This document shows, one piece after another, positions 52,882 through 62,188 of a stretch of 64,000 nucleotides of DNA (position 1 is the stretch's first letter; each line of letters opens with the position of its first letter). Origin of the DNA: Alloyangia pacifica (GTDB lineage Bacteria; Pseudomonadota; Alphaproteobacteria; Rhodobacterales; Rhodobacteraceae); the NCBI RefSeq assembly GCF_003111685.1, contig NZ_CP022190.1, positions 582,001 to 646,000 on the forward strand, given 5' to 3'. The position numbers were made by a program, and so were the translations under genes. The notes below the pieces were generated by a model. It worked only from the letters and a program-made list of their open reading frames with translations. It was not told the origin of the DNA and did not search any database.

Positions 52882-55443
52882 TCAGCTGCGCGGCTTGCTG
52901 TTCTCGGGATCGTAGAGCGGCGCGTAGCCGACGCCCGCGACCTCGACCTCGAAGGGCTCGTCGAAATAGGTCACCTGCAGCTTGCGCCCGACCTCGCAGT
53001 AGTCCCACGGCAGGTAGGCCAGCATGATATTCTTGCCGATGCTGGGGCCGAAGGCCTGCGAGGTGGTGTAGGAGCGGCGGCCAAGCTCGTCGATCAGCAC
53101 CTCGCCGGTGTCGGGGTCCATCACGGGCATGGTGTTGACCGGGTAGCGGGCGACCCCCTTGCTGTCGACGTTGTCATTCATCACCAGCGTGCAGAGCATT
53201 GCGGGCTGGTGCTCGCGGGCGCGGAACGCGACGTGCTTCTCTTTGCCGCGGAAATCGGCCTCCTTGACCTTCGGACGCGAGAGGTCGGCCTCGTAGAGGT
53301 TGTACTGCGTGTGCAGGTCGGCGTTCTGCAGGCGCAGCGACTTTTCAAGGCGCCGCGAGTTGGCATAGGTCTCGACCCCCACCGCCATGACACCGGCCTC
53401 GCGCAGGGCGTCCCAGACGGCAAGACCGTCCTCATAGGGCATGTGCAGTTCCCAGCCCTGCTCGCCCACATAGGAGATGCGGAAGGCCGTGACGATCTTG
53501 CCGGCGATCTCGATCGGCTTGATGGCCGCGAAGGGGAAGTTCTCGACATCGAGGCCGGCCGGATCCGCGACCACCTTCTTGAGGTTCTCGCGCGCGTTCG
53601 GGCCCCAGATGCCGATGGTGGTGAACTTCTCGGTGACGTCGGTGATGGTGACGTCGAAGCCTTTGTCCATCGCCGTGCGCTTCATGTACTCGAGGTCACG
53701 CGGACCGGCGTCGGCCCCGTTCACCAGGCGGCAACGGTCGCCCATGCGGAAGACGGTGAAGTCCGCCCGCACGTTGCCCTCGTCATCGAGCATGTGGGTG
53801 TAGATACCCTTGCCGACCATGTTGTCGCCACCGATCTTCGCGGCGCAGAGCCATTCCATCAGCGCCACGTGGTCCGGGCCCGAGATGTCGGTCATGTGGA
53901 AGTGCGACAGGTTGATGATGCCGCAATCGGCGCTCATCTCCAGCTGCTCGGCGTTGGACACGCGCCAGAAGTGGCGATTGTCCCATTCGTTTTCACGCAC
54001 CGGCACCTGGTCGGCGTATTTCTCGAGCAGGTGCTCGTTGGCCGCGTAGCCATGCGCACGCTCCCAGCCGCCGAGTTCCATGAAGTAGCCCCCCAGCTCG
54101 ACTTCGCGTTCGTAGAAGGGCGAGCGGCGGATGCCACGGGCGTTGCCGAAGGGCTCGCGCGGGTGGACGGGCGGGTTGTAGATCTTGGCAGCGGTTTCCT
54201 CGCAGCGGCCCCAGATGAAGTCTTCTTTCAGTTGGAAGTCCTGGAAGCGCGAATAGTCGATCGCGTGATGGTCGATGTGGGTGCGCCCGTCGGTCATCCA
54301 GTCGGCGATGAGCTTGCCCATGCCGGGGCCGTCCTTGACCCAGATCGCCACCGCGTACCACAGGCCGCGCAGCTTGCGGCTTTCGCCCATCGACGGCCCG
54401 CCGTCAGTGGTGGTCTGCAACAGGCCGTTGAACGAGTGGCTCTCGTTAAAGCCAAGTTCGGCGAGGATCGGGGTCAGCTCCATGGCCTTTTCGAGCGGCT
54501 CGATCACGTCTTCCAGCACGAGGTCGCGCATCGACGGCCCGAGGCGCGCCTGGCCCTTCTCGAGGATGTCGCGCGGATGCACCATCCGCACGTCCTTTTC
54601 GTAGTAGTAGCCCCATTCCATCTGGCCACCCTCGGTGGTCGCGGGATCGCCGGTGTCGCGCATGTAGGCCGAGTTGCCCTGGTCGCGCAGCAGCGGACGA
54701 CCAATCTCGAGGCCGGTGCCGGCAAACTCGTCATAGGGTCCGAAGAAGGTCAGCGGGTGGTCGACCGGCATCACCGGCAGGTCTTCGCCCGCCATGGCGG
54801 CGATCAGGCGACCCCAGAGGCCGGCGCAGACCACCACGTGATCGGCCAAGATGGTCCCGCGCGAGGTCTTCACACCGGTGACGCGGCCATTCTCGGTGAG
54901 CAGCTCCAGCGCCGGGGTGTTGGCGAAGGCGCGCAGCTTGCCGGACTTCTCCGCCTGATCGACCAGCTTTCCGGCGACGGTCTGCGAGCGCGGAATGACG
55001 AGGCCCGCATCCGGGTCCCACATCGCGCCCTGGATCTGATCCTCTTCGAGAAGCGGGAATTTCTCCTTGGCCTCGGCGGCCGAGATCATCCGCACGTTGG
55101 TGCCGAAAGCGCGGCCCGAGTCGCAACGGCGCTTGAGCTCTTCCATGCGCTGGTCGTCACCGACGCGCGCCACCTCGAGACCACCGATGCGCGAGTAGTG
55201 GCCCATCTTCTCGTAGAAATCGACCGAGTACATGGTCGCCCAGGTGCTCAGCAGATCATGGCTCGTGCAGTAGCAGAAGTCCGAGGCGTGACCGGTCGAA
55301 CCGATGTCGGTGGGGATGCCGGACTTGTCGATGCCGACGATATTGTCCCAGCCGCGCTCTACCAGGTGGTGGGCGACCGAGGCGCCGACGATGCCGCCGA
55401 GACCGACGATGACGACATTCGCGCGTTCAGGAAAGGAAGACAT
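52882..55443 (-). CDS. Dimethylglycine dehydrogenase-like FAD/GcvT protein
   Basis: An 853-residue two-part flavoenzyme. The N-terminal half (about 5-400) is a DAO-type FAD oxidoreductase: VVIVGLGGIVGASVAHHLVERG, the GSTGHAS region where related enzymes attach FAD to His, and the C-terminal loop of that domain (GLWYAVAIWVKDGPGMGKLIADWM). From about 430 a GcvT/aminomethyltransferase half, which binds tetrahydrofolate, continues to the end (VGEQGWELHMPYEDG, RRLEKSLRLQNADL). Such enzymes oxidise dimethylglycine or sarcosine, passing methyl carbon to folate and electrons to ETF. The adjacent upstream etfB-etfA genes supply the acceptor. Start at ATG 55443. The 119-base gap to etfA holds an 8-base inverted repeat (55524-55555). 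Confidence 0.9.
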   Translation of the reverse strand: MSSFPERANVVIVGLGGIVGASVAHHLVERGWDNIVGIDKSGIPTDIGSTGHASDFCYCTSHDLLSTWATMYSVDFYEKMGHYSRIGGLEVARVGDDQRMEELKRRCDSGRAFGTNVRMISAAEAKEKFPLLEEDQIQGAMWDPDAGLVIPRSQTVAGKLVDQAEKSGKLRAFANTPALELLTENGRVTGVKTSRGTILADHVVVCAGLWGRLIAAMAGEDLPVMPVDHPLTFFGPYDEFAGTGLEIGRPLLRDQGNSAYMRDTGDPATTEGGQMEWGYYYEKDVRMVHPRDILEKGQARLGPSMRDLVLEDVIEPLEKAMELTPILAELGFNESHSFNGLLQTTTDGGPSMGESRKLRGLWYAVAIWVKDGPGMGKLIADWMTDGRTHIDHHAIDYSRFQDFQLKEDFIWGRCEETAAKIYNPPVHPREPFGNARGIRRSPFYEREVELGGYFMELGGWERAHGYAANEHLLEKYADQVPVRENEWDNRHFWRVSNAEQLEMSADCGIINLSHFHMTDISGPDHVALMEWLCAAKIGGDNMVGKGIYTHMLDDEGNVRADFTVFRMGDRCRLVNGADAGPRDLEYMKRTAMDKGFDVTITDVTEKFTTIGIWGPNARENLKKVVADPAGLDVENFPFAAIKPIEIAGKIVTAFRISYVGEQGWELHMPYEDGLAVWDALREAGVMAVGVETYANSRRLEKSLRLQNADLHTQYNLYEADLSRPKVKEADFRGKEKHVAFRAREHQPAMLCTLVMNDNVDSKGVARYPVNTMPVMDPDTGEVLIDELGRRSYTTSQAFGPSIGKNIMLAYLPWDYCEVGRKLQVTYFDEPFEVEVAGVGYAPLYDPENSKPRS

Positions 55444-55562
55444 GGGTGCAGTCCGCTTGTTCGAGGAGAGTATCGAAGTGATAGGGCCTGGCACGACGTA
55501 CTGATGGCGTCGAACCGGCATTCACCGCGCGAAAAACGACCGTCTCCCGCGCGGTGGTGGCG

Positions 55563-56498
55563 TCAGAGCTGGCGCTCAAGTTCCGGCAGGACATCGAAAA
55601 GATCGCCAACGAGCCCGTAGTCGGCAACCTGGAAGATCGGTGCGTCCTCGTCGGTGTTGATCGCGACGATGATCTTGCTGTCCTTCATCCCCGCGAGGTG
55701 CTGAATCGCTCCGGAAATCCCGCAGGCGACGTAGAGATCGGGGGCAACCACCTTGCCGGTCTGGCCGACCTGGAAATCGTTCGGCGCGTAGCCCGCATCG
55801 ACCGCCGCGCGCGAAGCGCCGACAGCCGCGCCGAGCTTGTCGGCGAGCGGGTTGATCACCTCGCGGAACTTCTCTTCCGACCCCAGCGCGCGGCCGCCCG
55901 AGACGATGATCTTGGCCGAACTGAGCTCGGGGCGGTCACTGGCCGAGAGCATGTTTTCGAGGAAGCGCGACAGCTCGGCGCACGCGTTTCCGGCCTCGAT
56001 GGCCCGGACCGGGGCTGCGGCCGCGCCAGACGCGGCGGCCGCAAAGCCCGCGGTGCGGATGGTGAGCACCTTCTTGGCCTCGGTCGACTGCACCACCTCG
56101 ATGGCGTTGCCGGCGTAGATCGGGCGCTTGAAGGTGTCGGCGGAAACAACCTCGGTGATCTCGGAGATCTGCATCACGTCCAGCAACGCGGCAACGCGCG
56201 GCAGCACGTTCTTGCCGGTGGTCGTGGCGGGGGCGAGGATGGTGTCGTAGCCCTCCGAAAGCCCGACGATGAGCGCCGCGCTCGCCTCGGCCAGACGGTG
56301 CTCGAGCGTCTCGCTCTCGGCCTGCAGCACGCTGCGCACACCGCTGAGTTGCGCGGCGGCCTCGGCGGCGGGGGCGGCGCCCTTGCCGGCGATCAGGATG
56401 TCCACCTCGGTGCCGATCTGCAGCGCGGCGGTCAGCGCCTTGGCGGTCTGCTCCGAGAGCGTGCCGTTGTCGTGGTCTGCGAAAAGAAGAATTGCCAT
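55563..56498 (-). CDS. etfA: Electron transfer flavoprotein alpha subunit
   Basis: A 311-residue ETF-alpha. The C-terminal FAD-binding domain is unmistakable: VSGGRALGSEEKF, LYVACGISGAIQHLAGMKDSKIIVAIN and DEDAPIFQVADYGLVGDLF. Located 17 bases after etfB and just before the dimethylglycine dehydrogenase-like gene, so it is likely a dedicated ETF for that enzyme, passing electrons to ETF-quinone oxidoreductase. Confidence 0.95.
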   Translation of the reverse strand: MAILLFADHDNGTLSEQTAKALTAALQIGTEVDILIAGKGAAPAAEAAAQLSGVRSVLQAESETLEHRLAEASAALIVGLSEGYDTILAPATTTGKNVLPRVAALLDVMQISEITEVVSADTFKRPIYAGNAIEVVQSTEAKKVLTIRTAGFAAAASGAAAAPVRAIEAGNACAELSRFLENMLSASDRPELSSAKIIVSGGRALGSEEKFREVINPLADKLGAAVGASRAAVDAGYAPNDFQVGQTGKVVAPDLYVACGISGAIQHLAGMKDSKIIVAINTDEDAPIFQVADYGLVGDLFDVLPELERQL

Positions 56499-56515
56499 GG
56501 TGTAGGGTCCCGCTC

Positions 56516-57265
56516 TCAGATGACGCCGGCTTCGGTCTTGAGCTTGTCGAGCAACTCGCCGACGCTGCCCACTTTCACGCCCGCCGCCCGCGCCGCGGGC
56601 TCCTCGACGCGCAGCACCTTGAGACGCGGGGCGGTCGAGACGCCGAAGTCCTCGGCGCTTTTCTGGTCGAGCGGTTTCTTCTTGGCCTTCATGATGTTCG
56701 GCAGCGAGGCGTAGCGCGGCTCGTTGAGGCGCAGGTCGGCGGTGACGATGGCCGGAAGCGCGATCTCGATGGCCTGCAGGCCGCCGTCGACCTCGCGGGT
56801 GACCTTGGCACGGCCCTCGCCGATCTCCAGCGCCGAGGCAAAGGTGCCCTGGCTCCAGCCGAGCAGCGCCGCGAGCATCTGGCCGGTCTGGTTGCTGTCG
56901 TCATCGATGGCCTGCTTGCCCAGCACTACGAGGCCGGGATCTTCTTGAGCGACCACCGCTTTCAGCAGCTTTGCGACGCTGAGCGGCTCGACCGGACCTT
57001 CGGCGGTGATCAGGATCGCGCGGTCCGCGCCCATGGCGAGCGCCGTGCGCAGCACATCCTGCGCCTGCGCCGGGCCGATCGACACGACGATGACTTCGTC
57101 GGCCTTGCCCGCTTCCTTGAGACGGATGGCCTCTTCGACGGCGATCTCGTCGAACGGGTTCATCGACATTTTCACATTGGCCAGATCGACGCCCGTGCCG
57201 TCCGCCTTGACGCGGATCTTCACGTTGTAGTCGACGACCCGCTTCACCGGGACCAGCACTTTCAT
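56516..57265 (-). CDS. etfB: Electron transfer flavoprotein beta subunit
   Basis: A 249-residue ETF-beta with [41 protein letters not shown], and the signature [24 protein letters not shown]. First gene of the etfB-etfA-dehydrogenase operon. It faces the GbdR-like regulator across a 307-base intergenic region. Confidence 0.95.
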   Translation of the reverse strand: MKVLVPVKRVVDYNVKIRVKADGTGVDLANVKMSMNPFDEIAVEEAIRLKEAGKADEVIVVSIGPAQAQDVLRTALAMGADRAILITAEGPVEPLSVAKLLKAVVAQEDPGLVVLGKQAIDDDSNQTGQMLAALLGWSQGTFASALEIGEGRAKVTREVDGGLQAIEIALPAIVTADLRLNEPRYASLPNIMKAKKKPLDQKSAEDFGVSTAPRLKVLRVEEPAARAAGVKVGSVGELLDKLKTEAGVI

Positions 57266-57572
57266 GGTGTTTCCTCTCTGCCGTGACCCGAGCGTCGCCG
57301 GGGGTTTTTGCCCGCGCCCGCGGGGGGGTCCTGCGATATGACCGAGAACAGGGGCGACGGCCGTCAGGACGTCGCAAATCTCCGCCAGTGTTCGTCCGAT
57401 GGGTATCGAGGTCGCGTTTCGGCCTTGCAGAGGCGCGTTTGGCGAAGTCGATGCCGAATTCGTAGCGCAGAGTATTGCGACGAACCCCTGTCAAAAGACA
57501 GGATATATGCGTCACGCGGGGATGAGGGCTACGACAGGCGCCCAAGAGTTCCCGCGCAGCCGGAGCGCCAGC
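57266..57572. promoter_or_regulatory. Divergent promoter region between etfB and the GbdR-like gene
   Basis: No gene. A dyad CCTGTC-AAAA-GACAGG (57487-57502) lies about 70 bases before the regulator start, followed by GATATATG, a -10-like element. It is a candidate autoregulatory or activator site. A run of seven G lies near 57322. Confidence 0.4.
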
Positions 57573-58616
57573 ATGACCCCTCTCTCCGTTCCGCAGAAAG
57601 CCACCTCGCGCGCGGCCTCCTCCCGGGCCATCCGGCGCAGGCCCGAGGACGCGCGCCTGTCGGTGGGCTTCATCCTGGCAAAGCGCTTCACCCTCTGTGC
57701 CTTTGCCAATTTCGTCGACGTTCTGCGGCTCGCGGCGGACGAGGGCGATCGCAGCCGCCCGATTCTATGCACATGGACGGTGCTCTCGGACACGATGGAC
57801 GCGGTTCCCTCGAGCAGCGGCATCACTGTGCAGCCCAAGGAGCGGCTCGGCGATCCGTCGCGCTTTGACTATATCGTCGTGGTCGGCGGGCTGATGGACG
57901 ACATGCAGACTCTCGGCCCGGCCTACACGAAGTTCCTGCGGCAGGCGGCCGATGCGGGCGTGCCTCTGGTCGGGGTCTGCACCGGGGCCTTCCTTTTGCA
58001 CGAAGCGGGGCTGATGCAGGGCTACCGCTGCTGCGTGAGCTGGTTCCATCACGCGGATTTTCTCGAGCAGTTCGAGGGGCTCAATCCCGTGGCGGACCAG
58101 ATCTTCGTGGTCGATCGCGACCGGCTCACCTGCTCGGGCGGTGCCAGCTCGGCGCACCTTGGGGCCTATCTGGTGGAAAAGCACGTGGGCCGGGCGCAGG
58201 CCAGCAAGAGCCTGCACATCATGATCATCGACGACGCGCTGCAACCCGAGAAACCGCAGCCCGGGATCACCCTCGGGTTCAAGACCCGCGACCCGATCGT
58301 GCTGCGGGCGCTGCAGCTCATGCAGCAGACCATCGACACGCCGCTTTCGGTCGAGGAAATCGCGCGGCGGATCGGGCACAGCAAGCGACAGCTGGAACGG
58401 CACTTCCGCACCGCGCTCGACATCTCTCCGCAGGCGGCGTTCCTCAATATCCGCCTGTCGCTGGCGCATCACCTGCTGCTCACCGCAGAGAAATCCATCG
58501 CGCAGGTCGCGGTGGATTGCGGCTTTTGCGACTCGTCGCACCTGAGCCGGATGTTCCGGCGGCGCTTTGGCTGCACCCCGCAGGCGCTTCGGCAGGAGCA
58601 GGGCCTGGCGGCCTGA
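57573..58616 (+). CDS. GbdR-like AraC-family regulator (GlxA/DJ-1 type)
   Basis: A 347-residue regulator: an N-terminal glutamine-amidotransferase-like domain (about 25-200; SVGFILAKRFTLCAFANFVDVLRLA, GVCTGAFLLHEAGL) and a C-terminal AraC helix-turn-helix pair (about 245-340; LSVEEIARRIGHSKRQLERHFRTALDISP and VAVDCGFCDSSHLSRMFRRRFGCTPQALR). Start at ATG 57573 with GGAG eight bases upstream. This architecture and the surrounding etf, dehydrogenase, BCCT and sox genes match GbdR, the activator of betaine and dimethylglycine catabolism; the name is by analogy. Confidence 0.88.
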   Translation: MTPLSVPQKATSRAASSRAIRRRPEDARLSVGFILAKRFTLCAFANFVDVLRLAADEGDRSRPILCTWTVLSDTMDAVPSSSGITVQPKERLGDPSRFDYIVVVGGLMDDMQTLGPAYTKFLRQAADAGVPLVGVCTGAFLLHEAGLMQGYRCCVSWFHHADFLEQFEGLNPVADQIFVVDRDRLTCSGGASSAHLGAYLVEKHVGRAQASKSLHIMIIDDALQPEKPQPGITLGFKTRDPIVLRALQLMQQTIDTPLSVEEIARRIGHSKRQLERHFRTALDISPQAAFLNIRLSLAHHLLLTAEKSIAQVAVDCGFCDSSHLSRMFRRRFGCTPQALRQEQGLAA

Positions 58617-58633
58617 TCCCGGCAGCCAGACAA

Positions 58634-58668
58634 GGAAACGCCGCGGAGGGGGCCTCCGCGGCGTTTCC
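58634..58668. terminator. Bidirectional terminator between GbdR-like and BCCT genes
   Basis: GGAAACGCCGCGGAG-GGGGC-CTCCGCGGCGTTTCC is a perfect 15-base stem with a five-base loop, 18 bases after one stop and 20 after the convergent one. The outer A/T pairs supply the U-tract in both directions. Confidence 0.8.
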
Positions 58669-58688
58669 GTCTCTGCAAGGCGTGTGTC

Positions 58689-60335
58689 TCAGCGCGGCTC
58701 GCTGGCGAGCCCCCGCCAGATCGCGACGCACATCACGAGCAGAACGATGGTGAAGGGCAGGCCGGTCGAGATCACCATGGATTGCAGCGATTTGAGCCCT
58801 CCCGCCGACAGCAACAGGACCACCGCGACGACACCCTCGAACACGCACCAGAACACCCGCTGCGGCACAGGCGCATCGACCTTGCCGCCCGAGGTGATCG
58901 TGTCGATCACCAGCGAGCCGGAGTCGGAGGAGGTCACGAAGAAGACGATGACCAGCACGATGCCGACAAGCGAGGTGATCGCCGACAGGGGCATGTCATC
59001 GAGCATGGCGAAGAGCTGCAGCGGCAGATCGGCGTCCTGCACCGCGGTGTAGCTTTCTCGCACGACCTGGCTGATCGCCGCGCCGCCGAAGATGGACATC
59101 CAGATCACGCAGACAAGGCTCGGGATCAGCAGTACGCTGATCAGGAACTCGCGCACGGTGCGGCCGCGGCTGACACGGGCAATGAACATGCCCACGAAGG
59201 GAGACCAGCTGATCCACCACGCCCAGTAGAACGAGGTCCAGCCCTGCATGAAGTTGACGTCCTCGCGCCCGACGGGATTGGACAGCGCGGGCAGGTATTC
59301 GAGATAGGCCAGCAGGTAGTCGCCGGTGTTGGTGAGAAGCAGCAGCGTCGGCCCTGCGAAGAGCACGAAGAGCAGCAGCAGCAGCGCGAGCCCCATGTTG
59401 ATCTCGGAAAGCAGCTTCACCCCGGCTTCGAGCCCGCGGATCACCGAGAAGAGCGCGATCGCCGTGATGCCGATGATCAGCACGATCTGTGTCGTCTCGC
59501 CCACCGGCACGCCGAAGAGCTTGTTGAAACCCGCGTTGGCCTGTGCCGCGCCGAGCCCGAGCGAGGTGGCAAGCCCGAAGAGCGTGGCGAAGACCGCAAG
59601 GATGTCGATGACGTGGCCCGGCCAGCCCCAGACTTTCTCGCCGAAAATCGGGTAGAAGGCGGATCGGATCGTCAGCGGAAGCCCCTTGTTGTAGCTGAAC
59701 AGCGCCAGGCTGAGCCCGACCACCGCGTAGATCGCCCAAGGATGCAGCGCCCAGTGGAAGATCGAGGCGGCCATGCCAAGGCGCACCGCCTCTTCCTGGG
59801 TTGTCGCGGCGCCCAGAGGGGCCCAGTCGGTGCGCGCCCCGGCGTCGCCAAGGGCCGTCCCGCCAAGCGACGAGCCGAAGTGGCTGAGCGGCTCTGAGAC
59901 GCCGTAGAACATCAGGCCAATGCCCATGCCGGCGGCGAAGAGCATCGAGAACCAGCTCAGGTAGCCGAAATCCGGACGCGCGTCGCGCCCGCCGAGCCGG
60001 ACCTTGCCATAGGGGCTGATGACCAGCACCAGGCACAGCAGCACGAAGACATCGGCGGCCCCCAGGAACAGCCAGTCAAAGCCCGTGGTGACCTCGGTGA
60101 AGAGCGTGCTGAAGAGGGTGGCGGCAAGCTCTGGCAGGGCAAGCGTGAAGGCCACAAAGGCGATGACCGCAAACGCCGAGATCGCGAAGACCGGATTGTG
60201 CACGTCGAAATAGATCGGTCCGACAGACCCTTCGATATTGTCGCGGCCGATGGTGTACTCTGTCTGGATAAGGCTTTCGGCGGGCGGGGAGCCTAGGTCC
60301 GGCCCCTTGTCCTCGGTGTCGGTGGGATAGGTCAA
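58689..60335 (-). CDS. BCCT-family betaine/carnitine/choline transporter
   Basis: A 548-residue, twelve-helix symporter. I start it at TTG 60335 because AGGAG lies about 8 bases upstream; the frame is open for 45 more codons without homology. BCCT landmarks: GIGLMFYGVSEPLSHF, the GLGAAQANAGFNKLFGV sodium-site segment (G-x-G-x-A-Q region of TM5), and the aromatic substrate box WTSFYWAWWISWSPFVGMFIARVSRGRTVREF. It would bring betaine, dimethylglycine or a related quaternary amine into the cell for the catabolic genes around it. Confidence 0.92.
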   Translation of the reverse strand: MTYPTDTEDKGPDLGSPPAESLIQTEYTIGRDNIEGSVGPIYFDVHNPVFAISAFAVIAFVAFTLALPELAATLFSTLFTEVTTGFDWLFLGAADVFVLLCLVLVISPYGKVRLGGRDARPDFGYLSWFSMLFAAGMGIGLMFYGVSEPLSHFGSSLGGTALGDAGARTDWAPLGAATTQEEAVRLGMAASIFHWALHPWAIYAVVGLSLALFSYNKGLPLTIRSAFYPIFGEKVWGWPGHVIDILAVFATLFGLATSLGLGAAQANAGFNKLFGVPVGETTQIVLIIGITAIALFSVIRGLEAGVKLLSEINMGLALLLLLFVLFAGPTLLLLTNTGDYLLAYLEYLPALSNPVGREDVNFMQGWTSFYWAWWISWSPFVGMFIARVSRGRTVREFLISVLLIPSLVCVIWMSIFGGAAISQVVRESYTAVQDADLPLQLFAMLDDMPLSAITSLVGIVLVIVFFVTSSDSGSLVIDTITSGGKVDAPVPQRVFWCVFEGVVAVVLLLSAGGLKSLQSMVISTGLPFTIVLLVMCVAIWRGLASEPR

Positions 60336-60622
60336 ATGAGGTTCTCCTCTGCTGGTTAAGGAGCCCTTCGCCAGTATGTGCCCGGTGACCTCTGCCCGTC
60401 TTACTGCGGGAAATCGTACTGAGCCGACGCGTCTTCTTGCGTGACAGGGACCTTTACAGCGGATCTGCACCCGGACAGGCGGCAGGCATCTCTGCGATCC
60501 GGAGGTTATTCAGCGAAGCGCGCGCGGAGGGCAGAACCGGAACGACAGAGCGCCGGGATCTTCGCGACGTAGGGGGCTGTTCCCGATCCATAGGCCATGG
60601 TGTGGCGCGGATGCAGGCGCAG

Positions 60623-60656
60623 AGATCACAGGCGCAGCGCGCGGCGCCTGTGATCT
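60623..60656. promoter_or_regulatory. Perfect 13-base inverted repeat in the BCCT-soxB intergenic region
   Basis: AGATCACAGGCGC and GCGCCTGTGATCT are exact complements separated by AGCGCGCG. Neither side is followed by a T-run, so it is not a good intrinsic terminator. Its place in a divergent control region suggests an operator or an mRNA-leader structure. Confidence 0.55.
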
Positions 60657-60667
60657 TAAGTCTCTGT

Positions 60668-60690
60668 GTATCAATGTAATTTATCGATAC
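60668..60690. promoter_or_regulatory. AT-rich dyad, candidate promoter/operator for soxB
   Basis: GTATC and GATAC arms flank AATGTAATTTATC. The segment contains TATCGATA and is the most AT-rich part of the region. Weak evidence. Confidence 0.3.
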
Positions 60691-60895
60691 CATCGGTTGA
60701 TCGCCTTGTCGGCCTCTCTGGGAAGTCAGCGCAAAATCGCGCACTCGCCTGTCGCCTTGCCCCAAGGAAAAGCCGGCCGTGCCGTCGCGTCCCGAGGCGC
60801 GGCGCAAAGATCCGATCACACTGTCGCAAAACCTCACGCCTCCTTCGGCAGCGCTCGCTAGGAAGGGGAAAAGCCACCACAGCCGGGGCCCGCCG

Positions 60896-62149
60896 ATGAC
60901 GCGCTTCAACGCCTTTTCCCTTCTCAAGAACGCCGTGACCGGTCACAAGGACTGGACAGAGCAATGGCCGGACAGCCAGCCGAAGGCCGCGTACGACGTG
61001 GTCATCGTCGGGGCGGGGGGGCACGGTCTGGGCGCGGCCTATTACCTTGCCACCCAGCACGGGATCACCAATATCGCGGTGATCGACAAGGGTTGGCTCG
61101 GCGGCGGCAACACCGGGCGCAACACCACGATCATCCGCTCCAACTACCTCTACGACGAGAGCGCGCGGCTCTTCGACCATTCGGTCGACCTTTGGCAAAA
61201 TCTCAGCCAGGAACTGAACTACAACGTCATGTACTCGAACCGCGGCGTGCTGATGCTGGCGCACACCGTGCACGACGTGCAGAGCTTCAAGCGCCACGTG
61301 CATGCCAACCGGCTCAACGGCGTCGACAACCGCTGGCTGACGCCGGAGGAGTGCAAGGAATACTGCCCGCCGATCAACATCTCGCGCGGCGCGCGCTACC
61401 CGGTGATGGGCGGCGCGCTGCAGGAGCGGGCGGGCACCGCACGGCACGACGCCGTGGCCTGGGGCTATGCCCGCGGCGCGGCGGCGCGCGGCGTCGACAT
61501 CATCCAGAACTGCGCGGTGACCGCGATCCGGCGCAATGCCGACGGCTCGGTGGCGGGCGTCGAGACCGAGAAGGGCTTCATCAAGGCGGGCAAGGTCGCG
61601 GTCTCGGCCTCGGGCCACAACACCCAGGTGATGGCCACCGCCGACGTGCGCCTGCCGCTCGAGAGCATGCCGCTGCAGGCGCTGGTCTCGGAGCCGGTGA
61701 AGCCGATCTTCCCCTGCGTGGTGATGTCCAACGCCGTGCACGCCTATTGCAGCCAGTCGGACAAGGGCGAGCTGGTGATCGGCAGCGGCACCGACCAATA
61801 CGTGAGCTATTCCCAGCGCGGCGGGCTGCCGCTGATCGAGCATACCATCGCCGCGATCTCCGAGGTCTTCCCGATCTTCAACCGCATGCGGATGCTGCGC
61901 AAATGGGCGGGGATCACCGACAACACCCCCGACCGCTCGCCGATCATCGGCAAGACGCCGGTGAAGAACCTCTACGTCAATTGCGGCTGGGGCACGGGCG
62001 GCTTCAAGGCCACCCCGGGCTCGGCGCATGTCTTCGCCTGGACCATCGCCAAGGACGAGCCGCACCCGATCAACGCGCCCTTCACCCTCGACCGGTTCCG
62101 CACCGGCCGGCTGATCGACGAAGCGGCCGCCGCCGCGGTCGCGCACTGA
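60896..62149 (+). CDS. soxB: Sarcosine oxidase subunit beta
   Basis: A 417-residue flavoprotein subunit of heterotetrameric sarcosine oxidase. I choose ATG 60896 (MTRFNAFSLLKNAVTGHKDW), the usual SoxB N-terminus; the frame opens 39 codons earlier. FAD-binding DVVIVGAGGHGLGAAYYLA at about 33-51, the motif GGNTGRNTTIIRSNYL, and GTGGFKATPGSAH near the C-terminus are family hallmarks. The enzyme oxidises sarcosine to glycine with transfer of the methyl carbon to tetrahydrofolate. It precedes soxD and soxA, the standard order. Confidence 0.95.
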   Translation: MTRFNAFSLLKNAVTGHKDWTEQWPDSQPKAAYDVVIVGAGGHGLGAAYYLATQHGITNIAVIDKGWLGGGNTGRNTTIIRSNYLYDESARLFDHSVDLWQNLSQELNYNVMYSNRGVLMLAHTVHDVQSFKRHVHANRLNGVDNRWLTPEECKEYCPPINISRGARYPVMGGALQERAGTARHDAVAWGYARGAAARGVDIIQNCAVTAIRRNADGSVAGVETEKGFIKAGKVAVSASGHNTQVMATADVRLPLESMPLQALVSEPVKPIFPCVVMSNAVHAYCSQSDKGELVIGSGTDQYVSYSQRGGLPLIEHTIAAISEVFPIFNRMRMLRKWAGITDNTPDRSPIIGKTPVKNLYVNCGWGTGGFKATPGSAHVFAWTIAKDEPHPINAPFTLDRFRTGRLIDEAAAAAVAH

Positions 62150-62188
62150 CCTGCGCGCGATGATGTCTGCACATTAAGGACGACGCCC

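Larger units (their letters stand above)
60336..60895. promoter_or_regulatory. Divergent control region between the BCCT gene and soxB
   Basis: 560 bases without a supportable gene. It holds two dyads described separately (60623-60656 and 60668-60690) and an AT-rich core (60665-60690) that probably contains the soxB promoter. I looked for glycine-riboswitch features upstream of soxB and found none. Confidence 0.45.

Noticed and set aside
55524..55555. Inverted repeat ACCGCGCG/CGCGCGGT between etfA and the dehydrogenase gene as a terminator
   Set aside because: The loop is 16 bases and no T-run follows in the direction of transcription. It may affect mRNA stability, but evidence is too weak to list.
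60660..60895. Possible glycine riboswitch upstream of soxB
   Set aside because: The conserved glycine-aptamer segments are not present; I see only dyads and an AT-rich core.
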